In this document: positions 1 to 8,543 of the stretch, in pieces
Layout of the letters: the number at the start of each line of letters is the position of its first letter
Numbering within the stretch: position 1 is the first letter of the stretch
DNA from: Planctomycetia bacterium TMED53
GTDB lineage: Bacteria; Planctomycetota; UBA8108; UBA1146
Assembly (NCBI GenBank): GCA_002167285.1
Contig: NHDG01000056.1
Coordinates: forward strand, 1 to 52,030
Length of the DNA stretch: 52,030 bases
Direction: 5' to 3'
The notes under the pieces: model-generated
Told to the model about the DNA's origin: nothing
Seen by the model: only the letters and a program-made list of their open reading frames with translations
The model's database searches: none
Program-made: the position numbers and the translations under genes

Positions 1-214
1 ATGCATATCGAGCCTATTCAATAACATGAAATGAGTAGAGCTCATTTCTAGAGTATTATTTTTAGAAGTATACGGAATATACCGTTGGTGTTATCGAGAA
101 GACAAAAAACACTTTGTCATTTTCCGTGGGGGTGGATTGTTTGTTTTGTCTATGAATCAAGATATCTGCATTGCAGGATCTGGCGGTCTAATTGCTTTGG
201 GCTAACTTGATTAT
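1..214. other. AT-rich upstream region with small inverted repeats
   Basis: This stretch before rsmJ is visibly more AT-rich than the gene that follows. It holds an 8-bp perfect inverted repeat (GAAATGAG / CTCATTTC, 28-48, 5-base loop), followed loosely by T-rich sequence, and a second short one (GACAAA / TTTGTC, 101-118). The first could be the terminator of a gene left of the window, but it lacks a GC-rich stem. A 17-codon ORF (152-205) sits 9 bases before the rsmJ ATG and reads MNQDICIAGSGGLIALG. It resembles the first strand of a Rossmann-type enzyme, but it is too short to call a gene. Confidence 0.3.
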
Positions 215-1000
215 ATGAACATTCATGAATCTCCTTTAACGAGCTTCGAACTCTCTCCCCCGCGTTGGTCGGGGGATGCCCTGTCTTTACGTTTTGAGAT
301 GCGGGAGCAGGGGTTGACGGCGGTGCCGGCGGCTGGGGATGCGTTTGGTGCGATCACGGTGGATCTGGGTTCTGCTTCGGTGGAGCGGCGGGTGGCGCAG
401 GGGCGTGGCGGGTTGCTGGCGAAGGCGCTGTTGCCGTCGGCGGATCAGCCGATGCCGTTGGTGTGGGATGTGACCGCCGGGCTCGGTCGCGATGCGATGA
501 CTTTGGCGCGGCTGGGGTGTGAAGTGGTGGCGTTTGAGCGCCATCCGTTTTTGGGGTTGCTGCTGCTGGACGGTCATCGACGGGCATTGCTGCGGGATGA
601 TGCCACCGGCGAAGCGGCACGGCGGCTGACGGTGCGCATCGAGGATGCGAGTGACGCCCTGTCACGGGTGGCTCAAGAAACGCCGGTGGACGATCAAGCG
701 CGGCGCCCGGATGCGATTCTCATCGATCCGATGTTTCCCGAAGGGAAGAACAAGGCCGCTGTCAAAAAGGAAGCGGTGCTGTTGCGGATGCTCGTCGGCG
801 AAGGAGCACGCCCGCATGAGGATGAAGCCCTGCTGAAAGCGGCTCTCGAAGCCGCCCGCTGGCGAGTGGCGGTCAAGCGTCCGCTGAAAGCCCCGAAGAT
901 CCTCGACACTCCCCCACCCCAGGCCACCTTCAAGGGCAAGAGCGTGCGCGTGGATCGGTATGCGTGTCAGGGTCGGTCGATCCCGAATTCCCGTTCCTGA
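215..1000 (+). CDS. rsmJ: 16S rRNA (guanine-1516-N2)-methyltransferase RsmJ
   Basis: A SAM-dependent methyltransferase of the RsmJ (YhiQ) family, which methylates G1516 of 16S rRNA in the small ribosomal subunit. The SAM-binding motif I is seen as DVTAGLGRDAMTLA (about residues 89-102), followed by the acidic ERHP. The family-specific block IDPMFPEGKNKAAVKKE and the late VAVKRP segment both match the E. coli protein closely. Length (261 aa) is near the usual 250. The ATG at 215 is the first start in frame and gives the expected N-terminal length. The gene is strongly GC-rich in the wobble position, more so than much of the window. No partner gene is evident. The family is best known from gammaproteobacteria, so its presence here may reflect transfer or simply a broad distribution. 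Confidence 0.9.
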   Translation: MNIHESPLTSFELSPPRWSGDALSLRFEMREQGLTAVPAAGDAFGAITVDLGSASVERRVAQGRGGLLAKALLPSADQPMPLVWDVTAGLGRDAMTLARLGCEVVAFERHPFLGLLLLDGHRRALLRDDATGEAARRLTVRIEDASDALSRVAQETPVDDQARRPDAILIDPMFPEGKNKAAVKKEAVLLRMLVGEGARPHEDEALLKAALEAARWRVAVKRPLKAPKILDTPPPQATFKGKSVRVDRYACQGRSIPNSRS

Positions 1001-1200
1001 CCGGATCCTGAACTCCCCAAAGATTCACAATCCAGTCGGATGATTCTTCATGGAATCCGGGGAAGATTCCCTGTGTGAGACGGTGTGTTATTCAAAGAGG
1101 GGGGCCGGGATTTTCTGCTTTCCGGTCTCCCCCTCATCATGGAAAGTTTGTGTGGATCCTGCGGGCTTTACTTTGTTCCGGTTTGGGAGACACTGTCGCC

Positions 1201-1317
1201 ATGAAAAACAAACTGCATCCCTATCTTGCTGAATTCCTCGGCTCTCTCGGCGATCAGGTTGATTGCCTGGCGAGCAATCCGGCGAAGACTCCATCGGCGG
1301 CGGCAAGCTCGGCGTAG
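1201..1317 (+). pseudogene. 5' remnant of an aquaporin gene
   Basis: The ATG at 1201 begins a short frame whose first 17 residues (MKNKLHPYLAEFLGSLG) match the N-terminus of the intact aquaporin at 9365 (MKISLHPYLAEFLGTFG) at 13 of 17 positions. The bases just upstream also match (gagacactgtcgcc versus gagactgtcaccc). After about position 1251 the similarity stops abruptly, and the frame runs antisense through the end of the minus-strand ABC transporter gene until a TAG at 1315-1317. By eye, the two copies share about 36 of 51 bases, with many synonymous differences. They therefore look like old paralogues rather than a fresh duplication. The remnant marks the left edge of the peptide-export locus. 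Confidence 0.7.
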
Positions 1318-4151
1318 GTACCCTTCTCAACGACCCGACCCTTATCGAGAACGTAGATGCAATTCGCTTCGCGAATCGAGCTGAGGCGGTGGGCGATGAC
1401 GACGCGCGTCACATTCCTGCGATTGAGACTCTCGTTGACGATGTTTTGCGCCTTGTTATCGAGAGCGCTGGTGGCCTCATCGAGGAACAGGACTTTTGGC
1501 CGACGGATCAGGGCACGGGCGATCAACAACCTTTGCCTTTGTCCGCCAGAGAGATTGCTGCCCCCTTCACTGACCACGGTGTGAAGCTGCATCGGCATGT
1601 CGTAGATATCATCGGCGATCCCCGCTTCCTCGACCGCTTCCCAGGCTTCTTCCATGGTGTAAACGGAACCGACGGTGATATTTTCAAAGATGGTCCCCGC
1701 ACTGATATGCCCCGATTGCAACACCACCCCCAACTGGCGGCGAACGGCGGTGGAATCGACGGAGTCGATGTTTTGGCCGTCGAAACGGATCTCGCCACTT
1801 TCAGGAGTTTCAAAGCCGAGCATCAAACGCAGCAGGGTGGACTTTCCGCAGCCGGAAGTGCCGGTCAATGCGATCATCTCGCCAGGCTTGGCATGGATGG
1901 AAACATCTTCGAGGATCTTGGGCCCGTCTGCTGAGTAACGGAAATGAATCCGGGAGAGTTCGATCTCGCCTTTGATTTTCCCGGGATCGATGCTGGCGGA
2001 GGTCGTCTCCATCTCGGCTTCGAGGAGTGGCTTCATGCGTTCTGCGAGAACGGTGGTATCGAGGAAATCGACGATGGTGCTGCTCAGTGTCAATGCCCCA
2101 CCGAGGAAGACGCCGAGGGCGGTGTTGAAAGCCAGGAAGATACCGATCGAAAGAGCCGGTGCACCGGCAGCGGGCTCGGTGATCAACGGCATCGCCAACA
2201 TGAAGAGGGCCAAGGTACTGAGCATGGGAATCGTGCGATTGAAGAGGGCCAGGTTATCGACGATGACCTGAACTCTGTTGGAAAGGTGCAACTGTTTGGC
2301 GATGCGATTCATCCACAGGGCGAAGGCGCGCCTTTCGGCACCGGCGACCCGGAGCTTGCTAACAGCACTGATCAACTGGACCTCGAAGCCGAAGAGCTCC
2401 CCCTCCTCTTCCATCAATTTGCGGGCATGCCTTCGGATGAGAACTCCGCCGAGGAAGGTGACGATGGCCACTATGGTGGCGATGGCGATGGCCACCAAGG
2501 CGAGTTTGGCATTGTAGATAAAGAGCAGTATCACATTGAGCAGCGCCATCAGTGAGGTCAACAGTGTCAGCATCGTCGGCCCGCTGAACTCTTGGCTGAT
2601 GGCGTGGGCGGCGGAGATCCGTTGCAGGAGATCCCCGGTGGAGTAGTTCGAAAAGAAGGATGTTTTGAGCCGTAGAACCCGATCCCAAATCGCCGATTGG
2701 GATTCGAAATCGGTGTTCACTGAAAGGCGCAGTGAGACGAAGGATTGGAAGATGGAAAGGAGAGTCATTCCTAGGGTCACCGCCAACAGTGCCCCACCCA
2801 GCTCCAGGAGCAACCGAGAGTTGGAGTTGGGGATGGCGCTATCGAGGATGATGGCCATCGCTTGGGGGAAAAGCATTCCCATCACTGTCAGCACCACCGC
2901 AGCGGTGGCGAAAGCGGTGATATCTGGAAACTTGTTCTTCAAGCTGAAGGCGACCAGATCGACTGGCTTGTTTTTGTCTTCCCCCAAGGTACGGATCAGA
3001 ACCAGCGCATGCCTTTTGAGACGCTGCTGGGTGGACCCATTGATGAGAGTCTTCGAGTCATCGCGGGGGTCGTGAATGTGATAACGCCCTTTGTTGTCGA
3101 GGAGGATGGCAACCGGGCGATCATCCTCTTGCAGGTAGCCGACCAAGGGGCCGACATCCCGCTTCCACCAATCACCTCGGAAGACGACCTTGCGATACTG
3201 AATGCGGGAGGCGCGGGTGATCGCTTCGGCAGGATCACTCAACTTTTCCAAATCGGTAGATTCTGCCATCGGCAAGATGGGGATCCCCTTGGCATTGCCG
3301 ACCGTCTTCATCACCGAGTAGAGATCTTCGCCGGGGTTTTGCAAAGCCACCTGCGGGTTGAGCACGGAAGCCAGGGTTGCCAAAGCGTGCTGGGATCCCT
3401 TTTCTTCGATGGTTTCACGCCGCTTGACCCGTTGTAAGTTTCTTTCGCCCTCTTCGGAGCGGGTTGCATCGCGACGCTTTTGGATGAGGTCATTGAGTTG
3501 CTGTAGAGCATCGAGTGCAGGGTTTTGGTCGATGGCGGCTGGATCAGCGATTTCGAATGCGAGTTCTTCGGTGGCCTCGATCCAGCAGCCGCGTGGGAGC
3601 AGCAGTGGTGAATCTTCACTGCTGAGAGCCATTTCGCCACTGAGGAGTCCTGCCCCTGTCGAGATGTGGATCCAACAACTTTCCTGATGCGGCGTCGTCA
3701 CCATGTGCCCCGGCGAGATGGAAGCGCTCGTATCGCTTTGCAGACGATCGCTATTGGCAGGCGCACCTCCGGCCTGCAAAAGCGGGCTGAGTTTCGATGC
3801 CCATGAACCGACGACATCGGCGATCGATTGTTGCAGCGCTGCTGCAACGAGATCGAGTTTATCGAGGGGCAGTTCGAGGATTTGCATCGAGTCATGGGAG
3901 CTGACCATGCAGCAATACTCACTGGTTGCGGCGTGGTGGGAGATGGAGAAGAGGCTATCGCCAAGTTGGATCTCCCCCAACGGCTTTCGGCGGCCGGATG
4001 ATTGATCATCGATGACGTCGGTGGCCACCAACTCGCCGTGACCTTCGATCACCAACCAGAATTTATCCCGATCGCGGAGAAGCAGAGATTGATGGCCTGA
4101 CGCATGGTGGATCTTGCCGTGCGACTCGAGGGATTCAAATCGCCGACTCAT
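1254..4151 (-). CDS. NHLP-type peptide export ABC transporter, permease/ATPase subunit (no peptidase)
   Basis: The second ABC protein of an NHLP/NHLM (nitrile hydratase leader peptide) bacteriocin export system. The 965 aa comprise a long N-terminal region (about 1-390) that includes a cyclic-nucleotide-binding-like fold near residues 20-110; a transmembrane exporter domain (about 410-690); and a C-terminal ATPase with Walker A GTSGCGKST, signature LSGGQRQR, Walker B VLFLDEATSALD and H-loop VIAHRLSS. There is no C39 peptidase, which is typical of this subunit (model TIGR03797 in my memory). It starts with an ATGA overlap on the stop of the peptidase-containing transporter, so the two are probably co-translated. 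Its stop codon lies only a few bases from the truncated aquaporin fragment, so it ends exactly at the edge of the locus. The predicted role is to form or assist the inner-membrane channel for the precursor at 8544-8741. Confidence 0.88.
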   Translation of the reverse strand: MSRRFESLESHGKIHHASGHQSLLLRDRDKFWLVIEGHGELVATDVIDDQSSGRRKPLGEIQLGDSLFSISHHAATSEYCCMVSSHDSMQILELPLDKLDLVAAALQQSIADVVGSWASKLSPLLQAGGAPANSDRLQSDTSASISPGHMVTTPHQESCWIHISTGAGLLSGEMALSSEDSPLLLPRGCWIEATEELAFEIADPAAIDQNPALDALQQLNDLIQKRRDATRSEEGERNLQRVKRRETIEEKGSQHALATLASVLNPQVALQNPGEDLYSVMKTVGNAKGIPILPMAESTDLEKLSDPAEAITRASRIQYRKVVFRGDWWKRDVGPLVGYLQEDDRPVAILLDNKGRYHIHDPRDDSKTLINGSTQQRLKRHALVLIRTLGEDKNKPVDLVAFSLKNKFPDITAFATAAVVLTVMGMLFPQAMAIILDSAIPNSNSRLLLELGGALLAVTLGMTLLSIFQSFVSLRLSVNTDFESQSAIWDRVLRLKTSFFSNYSTGDLLQRISAAHAISQEFSGPTMLTLLTSLMALLNVILLFIYNAKLALVAIAIATIVAIVTFLGGVLIRRHARKLMEEEGELFGFEVQLISAVSKLRVAGAERRAFALWMNRIAKQLHLSNRVQVIVDNLALFNRTIPMLSTLALFMLAMPLITEPAAGAPALSIGIFLAFNTALGVFLGGALTLSSTIVDFLDTTVLAERMKPLLEAEMETTSASIDPGKIKGEIELSRIHFRYSADGPKILEDVSIHAKPGEMIALTGTSGCGKSTLLRLMLGFETPESGEIRFDGQNIDSVDSTAVRRQLGVVLQSGHISAGTIFENITVGSVYTMEEAWEAVEEAGIADDIYDMPMQLHTVVSEGGSNLSGGQRQRLLIARALIRRPKVLFLDEATSALDNKAQNIVNESLNRRNVTRVVIAHRLSSIREANCIYVLDKGRVVEKGTYAELAAADGVFAGLLARQST

Positions 4152-6337
4152 GATGCATCCGCCTCTGAAAATTCATCATCCAGCTTCAGCAGTTGGGCGT
4201 AGGAGCCGTCCTTTTCCCACAGTTCATCATGGTTGCCGCGCTCGACTACTTTGCCGTACTCAAGCACGATGATCTCTGTGCAATCACGGATGGTGCTCAA
4301 GCGGTGAGAAACGAAAATTGAGGAGCAGCCACGCATCCGCATCCGATCGAGAACGACCCGCTCCGTTTCGGTATCGAGGGCGCTGGTGGCTTCATCGAGG
4401 ATCAGGATCGTCGGATTTGAGACCAGGGTTCTAGCGATTTCGAGGCGCTGCCTTTGGCCACCACTGAGGTTGTTTCCGCCTTCGAGTAGCTCGCAATCGA
4501 AGCCGCCCTGGAGACCGACGACCGTATCGAGGATCGCCGCATCTTCGCAGGCGTGAATGATGTCGTCATCGGGGACGGTCGAATCCCACAGGGTTAGATT
4601 TTCTTTGACGGTGCCACTGAAGAGTTGAATCTCTTGGCTGATGAAGCTGAAGGAGTTGACAAAGAGATTACGCGGTAGCTCGTCCATCGGAATGTCATCA
4701 AAGTAGATGGTGCCACTCCACGGCTTGAGTTCTCCGGAGATCAGTTTCGCTAAGGTTGATTTTCCGGAGCCACTGCCACCGACGAGGGCGATGCGGTCCC
4801 CGGGCTTGATGTGGATGTTGAGATCTTCCAGCAGTGGCGGCTCGAGGACGTTGTAACCAAAGGTGACATTCTCTAAACGGATGTCCCCCTTGAGGAAAAC
4901 CTTCTCTTCATCGGGGTGACTTTCGGGGGCTCCGCTTTTTGGATCTTCGAAGGGATACTTGAGGACGTCATCGACTCGCTCCAAGTCACCGCGCATCTCT
5001 TGAATCTCAGAACCGAGATCGAGGAGGCTGTTGACCGGAGCGAGAAAGCTCGCCATCAACGATTGGAATGCGACGAGCATACCGATGGTCAATGCTCCAT
5101 CGATGACACGGAAGCCACCGAGAATGATGACCAGGAGTGTCGCCAAGGTGCTCAGGAAGCTTGGGATGGCGACGAGGACGGTATTGCTGACTTGCAGGTT
5201 TTGTTGGGCGTTAACCGCCTTCGAGTAGTAACCGGACCACTTTTCATAAAAGCCCGATTCGAGGCCACTCGCCTTGATTGTTTCCATGCCCTGTAAACCC
5301 GCCATCGCTGTTCCATGGGCCTTGCCAAATTCTTGCAGAACTCGCATCGACGCTTCGATTCGACTTTCGGAAATCCACCTCAAGATCATGAAGTTGAGCA
5401 CCGCCACACAGAGTCCGACCGCTGTCAGCAGGACGTCGTAGTAGAGCATCACGGCGAGGTACAACCCGGCCATCACCACATCGATAGCGGTTTGTGCCAA
5501 GCGCCCAGAGATATTGTTGGCGATATCCTGGTTCAGTTGGCTTCGATTGGCGACTTCACCGGCGAAGCGTTGCACGTAGAACTCGTTGGGAAGTTGCAAA
5601 AGGTGCCAGAAAAATTGGCTCGACAAACGAATCGTAAGATTGAGGCGCAATCGCCTCAGTGAATTCATCTGCAGATACTTGAGACCGAGATTCAAAATGA
5701 TGGCAAAGAACATCGAAAAGATGATGGGCTTGGCCCAATTCGTTCTGTTCTCCAAAATGATCTCATCGAGGAAGACCTGCATCAGGACCGGAAACAAGAT
5801 TCCAGGAATGACCAATAGGAACCCGATGAAGATGCAGAAAAGGATCGGCAGCTTAGCCCCGATCAATCGCTCCGAGATCGCCAGCAGCAAGCTGGGCTTG
5901 CGGCCACCTTTTTGAAACTCGTCGGTGGGTTTCATCGCCAATGCGACTCCGGTGAAGCTTCTTTCAAATTCATCCATCGGGATGACCCGGTGCCCCATCG
6001 CCGGGTCGTTGATGTACGCGTGATCGCCTTTGAAGCCTTCAAGGACGACGAAGTGGTTGAAATCCCAGAAGAGGATGCAAGGTAACTCTAGTGATCGAAG
6101 GGAGGCTGCATCCGACTTGATCCCGTGTGCCTCCATGCCGTATCGACGAGCGGCGCGCAGGACATTGGCGGCTTTACTTCCATCTCTGGAAACTCCGCAC
6201 TCTGCGCGCAATTTTGCCAACGGTTCGATACGGCCGTAGTAACCCAAGACCATCGCCAGCGAGGCGGCACCACATTCGACCGCTTCCATCTGCAGGACCG
6301 TCGGGGTTTTGACCCGTTTATTGGAGGGCTTGGCCAT
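4148..6337 (-). CDS. NHLP-type peptide export ABC transporter with C39 peptidase domain
   Basis: A peptidase-containing ABC exporter (PCAT) that should cut a double-glycine leader and pump the mature peptide across the inner membrane. The N-terminal C39 protease is intact: catalytic Cys in QMEAVECGAASLA (about residue 22), His in NHFVVLEG (about 95) and Asp in YINDPAMGH (about 110). A transmembrane domain follows (about 165-460), then an ATPase with Walker A GGSGSGKST, signature LSGGQRQR and Walker B ILILDEATSALD. Length (729 aa) is normal for the family (TIGR03796-like). It follows the HlyD adaptor gene by 6 bases and overlaps the next ABC gene by ATGA. The presence of this protease, together with a nearby GG-leader peptide, is the strongest evidence for the function of the locus. 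Confidence 0.93.
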   Translation of the reverse strand: MAKPSNKRVKTPTVLQMEAVECGAASLAMVLGYYGRIEPLAKLRAECGVSRDGSKAANVLRAARRYGMEAHGIKSDAASLRSLELPCILFWDFNHFVVLEGFKGDHAYINDPAMGHRVIPMDEFERSFTGVALAMKPTDEFQKGGRKPSLLLAISERLIGAKLPILFCIFIGFLLVIPGILFPVLMQVFLDEIILENRTNWAKPIIFSMFFAIILNLGLKYLQMNSLRRLRLNLTIRLSSQFFWHLLQLPNEFYVQRFAGEVANRSQLNQDIANNISGRLAQTAIDVVMAGLYLAVMLYYDVLLTAVGLCVAVLNFMILRWISESRIEASMRVLQEFGKAHGTAMAGLQGMETIKASGLESGFYEKWSGYYSKAVNAQQNLQVSNTVLVAIPSFLSTLATLLVIILGGFRVIDGALTIGMLVAFQSLMASFLAPVNSLLDLGSEIQEMRGDLERVDDVLKYPFEDPKSGAPESHPDEEKVFLKGDIRLENVTFGYNVLEPPLLEDLNIHIKPGDRIALVGGSGSGKSTLAKLISGELKPWSGTIYFDDIPMDELPRNLFVNSFSFISQEIQLFSGTVKENLTLWDSTVPDDDIIHACEDAAILDTVVGLQGGFDCELLEGGNNLSGGQRQRLEIARTLVSNPTILILDEATSALDTETERVVLDRMRMRGCSSIFVSHRLSTIRDCTEIIVLEYGKVVERGNHDELWEKDGSYAQLLKLDDEFSEADAS

Positions 6338-6343
6338 GGAGGA

Positions 6344-7786
6344 TCAGTTCCCCCCCAGCTCTTTGAGGAAGGGAAGCAAAAAGGTGATCGGCTTTCGATA
6401 TTCGGTGGTCGCATCGATAGCGACCGTCATACCGGAGGTGACCTTGATTTCTGGCCCCTTACCTGAAGACCACTCGTAACCACTGCTCGTTTCATCGGAG
6501 CGTTTGAGGTTGCTGCGAACTTCAATCATCGATCCGCCGGTGCCCAAGCTTTGGGCAAGTTCCTTGTTGCCGATGGTGGCGGCGATGGAATCGGTCGAAC
6601 GCGGAATTGAAGAAACGCTCGTCACCTGACCGAGGATGCTGCCGAAGCGTTCCTTTTTGACGGTGGTCGGAGTGACACGGGTAGGCATGCCTTCGGCGAC
6701 TTTTTTACCGTCTTTGACTGGGAAGTAAGCGACGACTACGAGGGCATCTGTGCCCGCGTTGTTTTCCATCGATCCGATCTGCTGACCCGGGGCCAAAACC
6801 TGGCCGGGGGCTATGTTCAGTTCGATGACCTTGCCCGAATAAGGAGCTTTGATCACCGATTGATGACTCAAGTTTTGAGTCAGCCGCTGCACTCGGCCTT
6901 CGGCTTCTTTGATCAACATGTTTTGTTGTGAGTTCTCAGTCAGCTCTGCTTGGTCGAGTCGCGCAATCTGAACATCGAGTTCTTCCAGCTTGCGGTTCAG
7001 TTCTTCGATGTCGTCAAGACGTGTTTGGTGCTCGGCGAGGAACTGCAGTTTTTGATAATCGAGATCGTGTTTTTTCACTTGGAGTTCAGAGAGGGAGACT
7101 TTGTTGGTCAACAACTCCTGACGGGTGTCGTGAAGATCTTCATCGTACTCAGAGAAGATTTCATCTTTAGCTAAGTCTTCGTAGTTGGCGAGTTTTCCCT
7201 TTAGGTACTCCCCAAGTGATAACAAATCCTGTTCCAAGGTGTTGAGCTGTTCGACCTGCTTCTTCAGGTAAAGTTCTTTTTCGTCATGTCTGAGAGTCGC
7301 CAGGTCGGTGTGGATTTGAATCTGTTTTTGGTACCAGGCTTTTTTGGTTTCGATAAACGATTTTTCTGAACTGAGGGTTTGTAGGCGAAGCTCTTCATTG
7401 AGTTTGGTTTTGGCTTTGAGTTCTGCGAGCATCGCCTCTTCGACTGCCAGCTGCCCTTCCAGTTCTGGTTGGTATACCTCTGCGATGACCTGGTCGTATT
7501 GAACAGATTCACCTGGGCCTACCTTCAGCTTGAGCAGCTGACCTTGGGAGTGGCTGTGCAGGGGGACCACTTTTCCGGGGAAAACCATGATCCCGTTGGC
7601 TTTGACATTGACCGGTATTTGGCCAAAGAAGCACCAGAGGATGAAACAAGCCATCCCCAGCCCAACGACAAATACGGGCAGCCAATTGCGGCGCGGTAAC
7701 ACCTCGAGCATGGTGTCGAGCTGCTCTGGCGTGGAGATATGCTCCAGTGCTTTCTTTTGAAACAAGGAGGGCTTTTCGGCGGACAA
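6344..7786 (-). CDS. NHLP-type secretion system HlyD-family adaptor
   Basis: Periplasmic adaptor (membrane fusion) protein of the peptide export system, which should link the ABC transporters to an outer-membrane channel. The sequence shows the NHLP-type start (EHISTPEQLDTMLEVLPRRNWL), one membrane helix at about 35-55, a split lipoyl/barrel-sandwich domain (VFPGKVVPLHSHSQGQLLKL and IKAPYSGKVIELNIAPGQ) and a long coiled-coil hairpin between them (about 110-300, rich in Leu, Gln, Glu and Lys). The start is a TTG at 7786 with AGGAG five bases upstream; no ATG fits the domain start better. It lies 34 bases after the cyclic-nucleotide-fold gene and 6 bases before the peptidase transporter, so it is part of the same operon. 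The TolC-family protein at 13004-14617 could be its outer-membrane partner, but that link is only inferred. Confidence 0.9.
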   Translation of the reverse strand: MSAEKPSLFQKKALEHISTPEQLDTMLEVLPRRNWLPVFVVGLGMACFILWCFFGQIPVNVKANGIMVFPGKVVPLHSHSQGQLLKLKVGPGESVQYDQVIAEVYQPELEGQLAVEEAMLAELKAKTKLNEELRLQTLSSEKSFIETKKAWYQKQIQIHTDLATLRHDEKELYLKKQVEQLNTLEQDLLSLGEYLKGKLANYEDLAKDEIFSEYDEDLHDTRQELLTNKVSLSELQVKKHDLDYQKLQFLAEHQTRLDDIEELNRKLEELDVQIARLDQAELTENSQQNMLIKEAEGRVQRLTQNLSHQSVIKAPYSGKVIELNIAPGQVLAPGQQIGSMENNAGTDALVVVAYFPVKDGKKVAEGMPTRVTPTTVKKERFGSILGQVTSVSSIPRSTDSIAATIGNKELAQSLGTGGSMIEVRSNLKRSDETSSGYEWSSGKGPEIKVTSGMTVAIDATTEYRKPITFLLPFLKELGGN

Positions 7787-7820
7787 AATTACTCCTGGCG
7801 GTTAACGGTTATATCAACAA

Positions 7821-8372
7821 TCAATGTTTTCGGGATCGCTCGATCAGGTATTCGAATCGGCGACCGGCCAACGACACCGCTTCCAAAACATCCGGATCGA
7901 CGATGCTGAGATCGTCATCCTCGTTTTGTGCTTCGGCAGCTTTGATATTCCCTGCTGTGAGTGTGGTTTGAGTCAGATGGATCAAACGTTGGGCTAGGCA
8001 AACGCCGATCGCTTTGTAAAAGCGACTGCCAAAGTTTGCATCGGTTCTCAACTTTGCAGATAGATCCCTGCGGGAAACTTTCAAAACATTTGTTTGCTCG
8101 AGGGCGATCAGGGTTACGGCGGGAGGTCTCGAATCAAGGAATGAAACTTCACCGACGATTTCGCCGGGGTAGAGGGTCGACAGGGATTTCTCAGGATTGG
8201 CGAGGGTGGTGACCTTGAGAGAGCCTTCAAGGATGATGCCGAGAGAGTCGAGGTGAACCCCCTCTTCGATGAGAGTCTCCCCCTCCTGGAGAGCTTGGGT
8301 CTTTCCAACCCTGGCGAACCAATCGATATCCAGGTCTTCAAGGACTCCTAGGATGATCAATGAATTACGCAT
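7821..8372 (-). CDS. Cyclic-nucleotide-binding-fold (Crp-like) protein without DNA-binding domain
   Basis: The 183-aa protein has one cNMP-binding beta-barrel: EGETLIEEGVHLDSLGIILEG at about 32-52, and the phosphate-binding-cassette region PGEIVGEVSFLDSRPPAVTLIA at about 68-90. The canonical GExxLL..RxA pattern is only partly kept (GEVSFLDSRPPAVT), so real nucleotide binding is uncertain. The C-terminal third is helical and shows no helix-turn-helix, so it is unlikely to be a transcription factor. It sits between the precursor gene's terminator and the HlyD gene. Proteins of this fold often accompany NHLP exporters, and the ABC protein at 1254-4151 carries a similar domain at its N-terminus, which suggests a shared regulatory or scaffold role. 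The ATG at 8372 has only a weak ribosome site. Confidence 0.75.
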   Translation of the reverse strand: MRNSLIILGVLEDLDIDWFARVGKTQALQEGETLIEEGVHLDSLGIILEGSLKVTTLANPEKSLSTLYPGEIVGEVSFLDSRPPAVTLIALEQTNVLKVSRRDLSAKLRTDANFGSRFYKAIGVCLAQRLIHLTQTTLTAGNIKAAEAQNEDDDLSIVDPDVLEAVSLAGRRFEYLIERSRKH

Positions 8373-8440
8373 CGCTGTTAAACCTGTTTCTACTATTCGA
8401 CATTGACAATAGCGTCTGTTAAGAATCTATTTTGCACATA

Positions 8441-8489
8441 AAAAAAACCGATTGCCCCAACTAAATTAAGTGGTTGAGGCAATCGGTTT
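8441..8489 (-). terminator. Rho-independent terminator after the precursor peptide gene
   Basis: On the minus strand the sequence reads AAACCGATTGCC, a short loop-containing segment, GGCAATCGGTTT, then a run of T. The outer stem is 12 bp and perfect, and it can extend inward for about four more pairs after one mismatch. It lies about 55 bases past the stop of the 65-aa precursor gene and before the Crp-like gene. It should make the precursor mRNA the most abundant transcript, while partial read-through, or a separate promoter in 8373-8440, feeds the export genes. Confidence 0.9.
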
Positions 8490-8543
8490 GAAGTTTGTAG
8501 TGCTTCTCTTGGTCTGGTTCGTTAAACCAGGCCTGAGTTACGA

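Noticed and set aside
1021-1145. GC-rich inverted repeats (GGAATC/GATTCC and GGGG..CCGG/CCGG..CCCC) after rsmJ
   Set aside because: The arms are short or interrupted and no T-run follows, so a terminator call is not justified.
1263-2555. Plus-strand ORFs of 223 and 203 aa opposite the ABC transporter
   Set aside because: They lie entirely antisense to a gene with intact Walker, signature and membrane regions and have no domain of their own.
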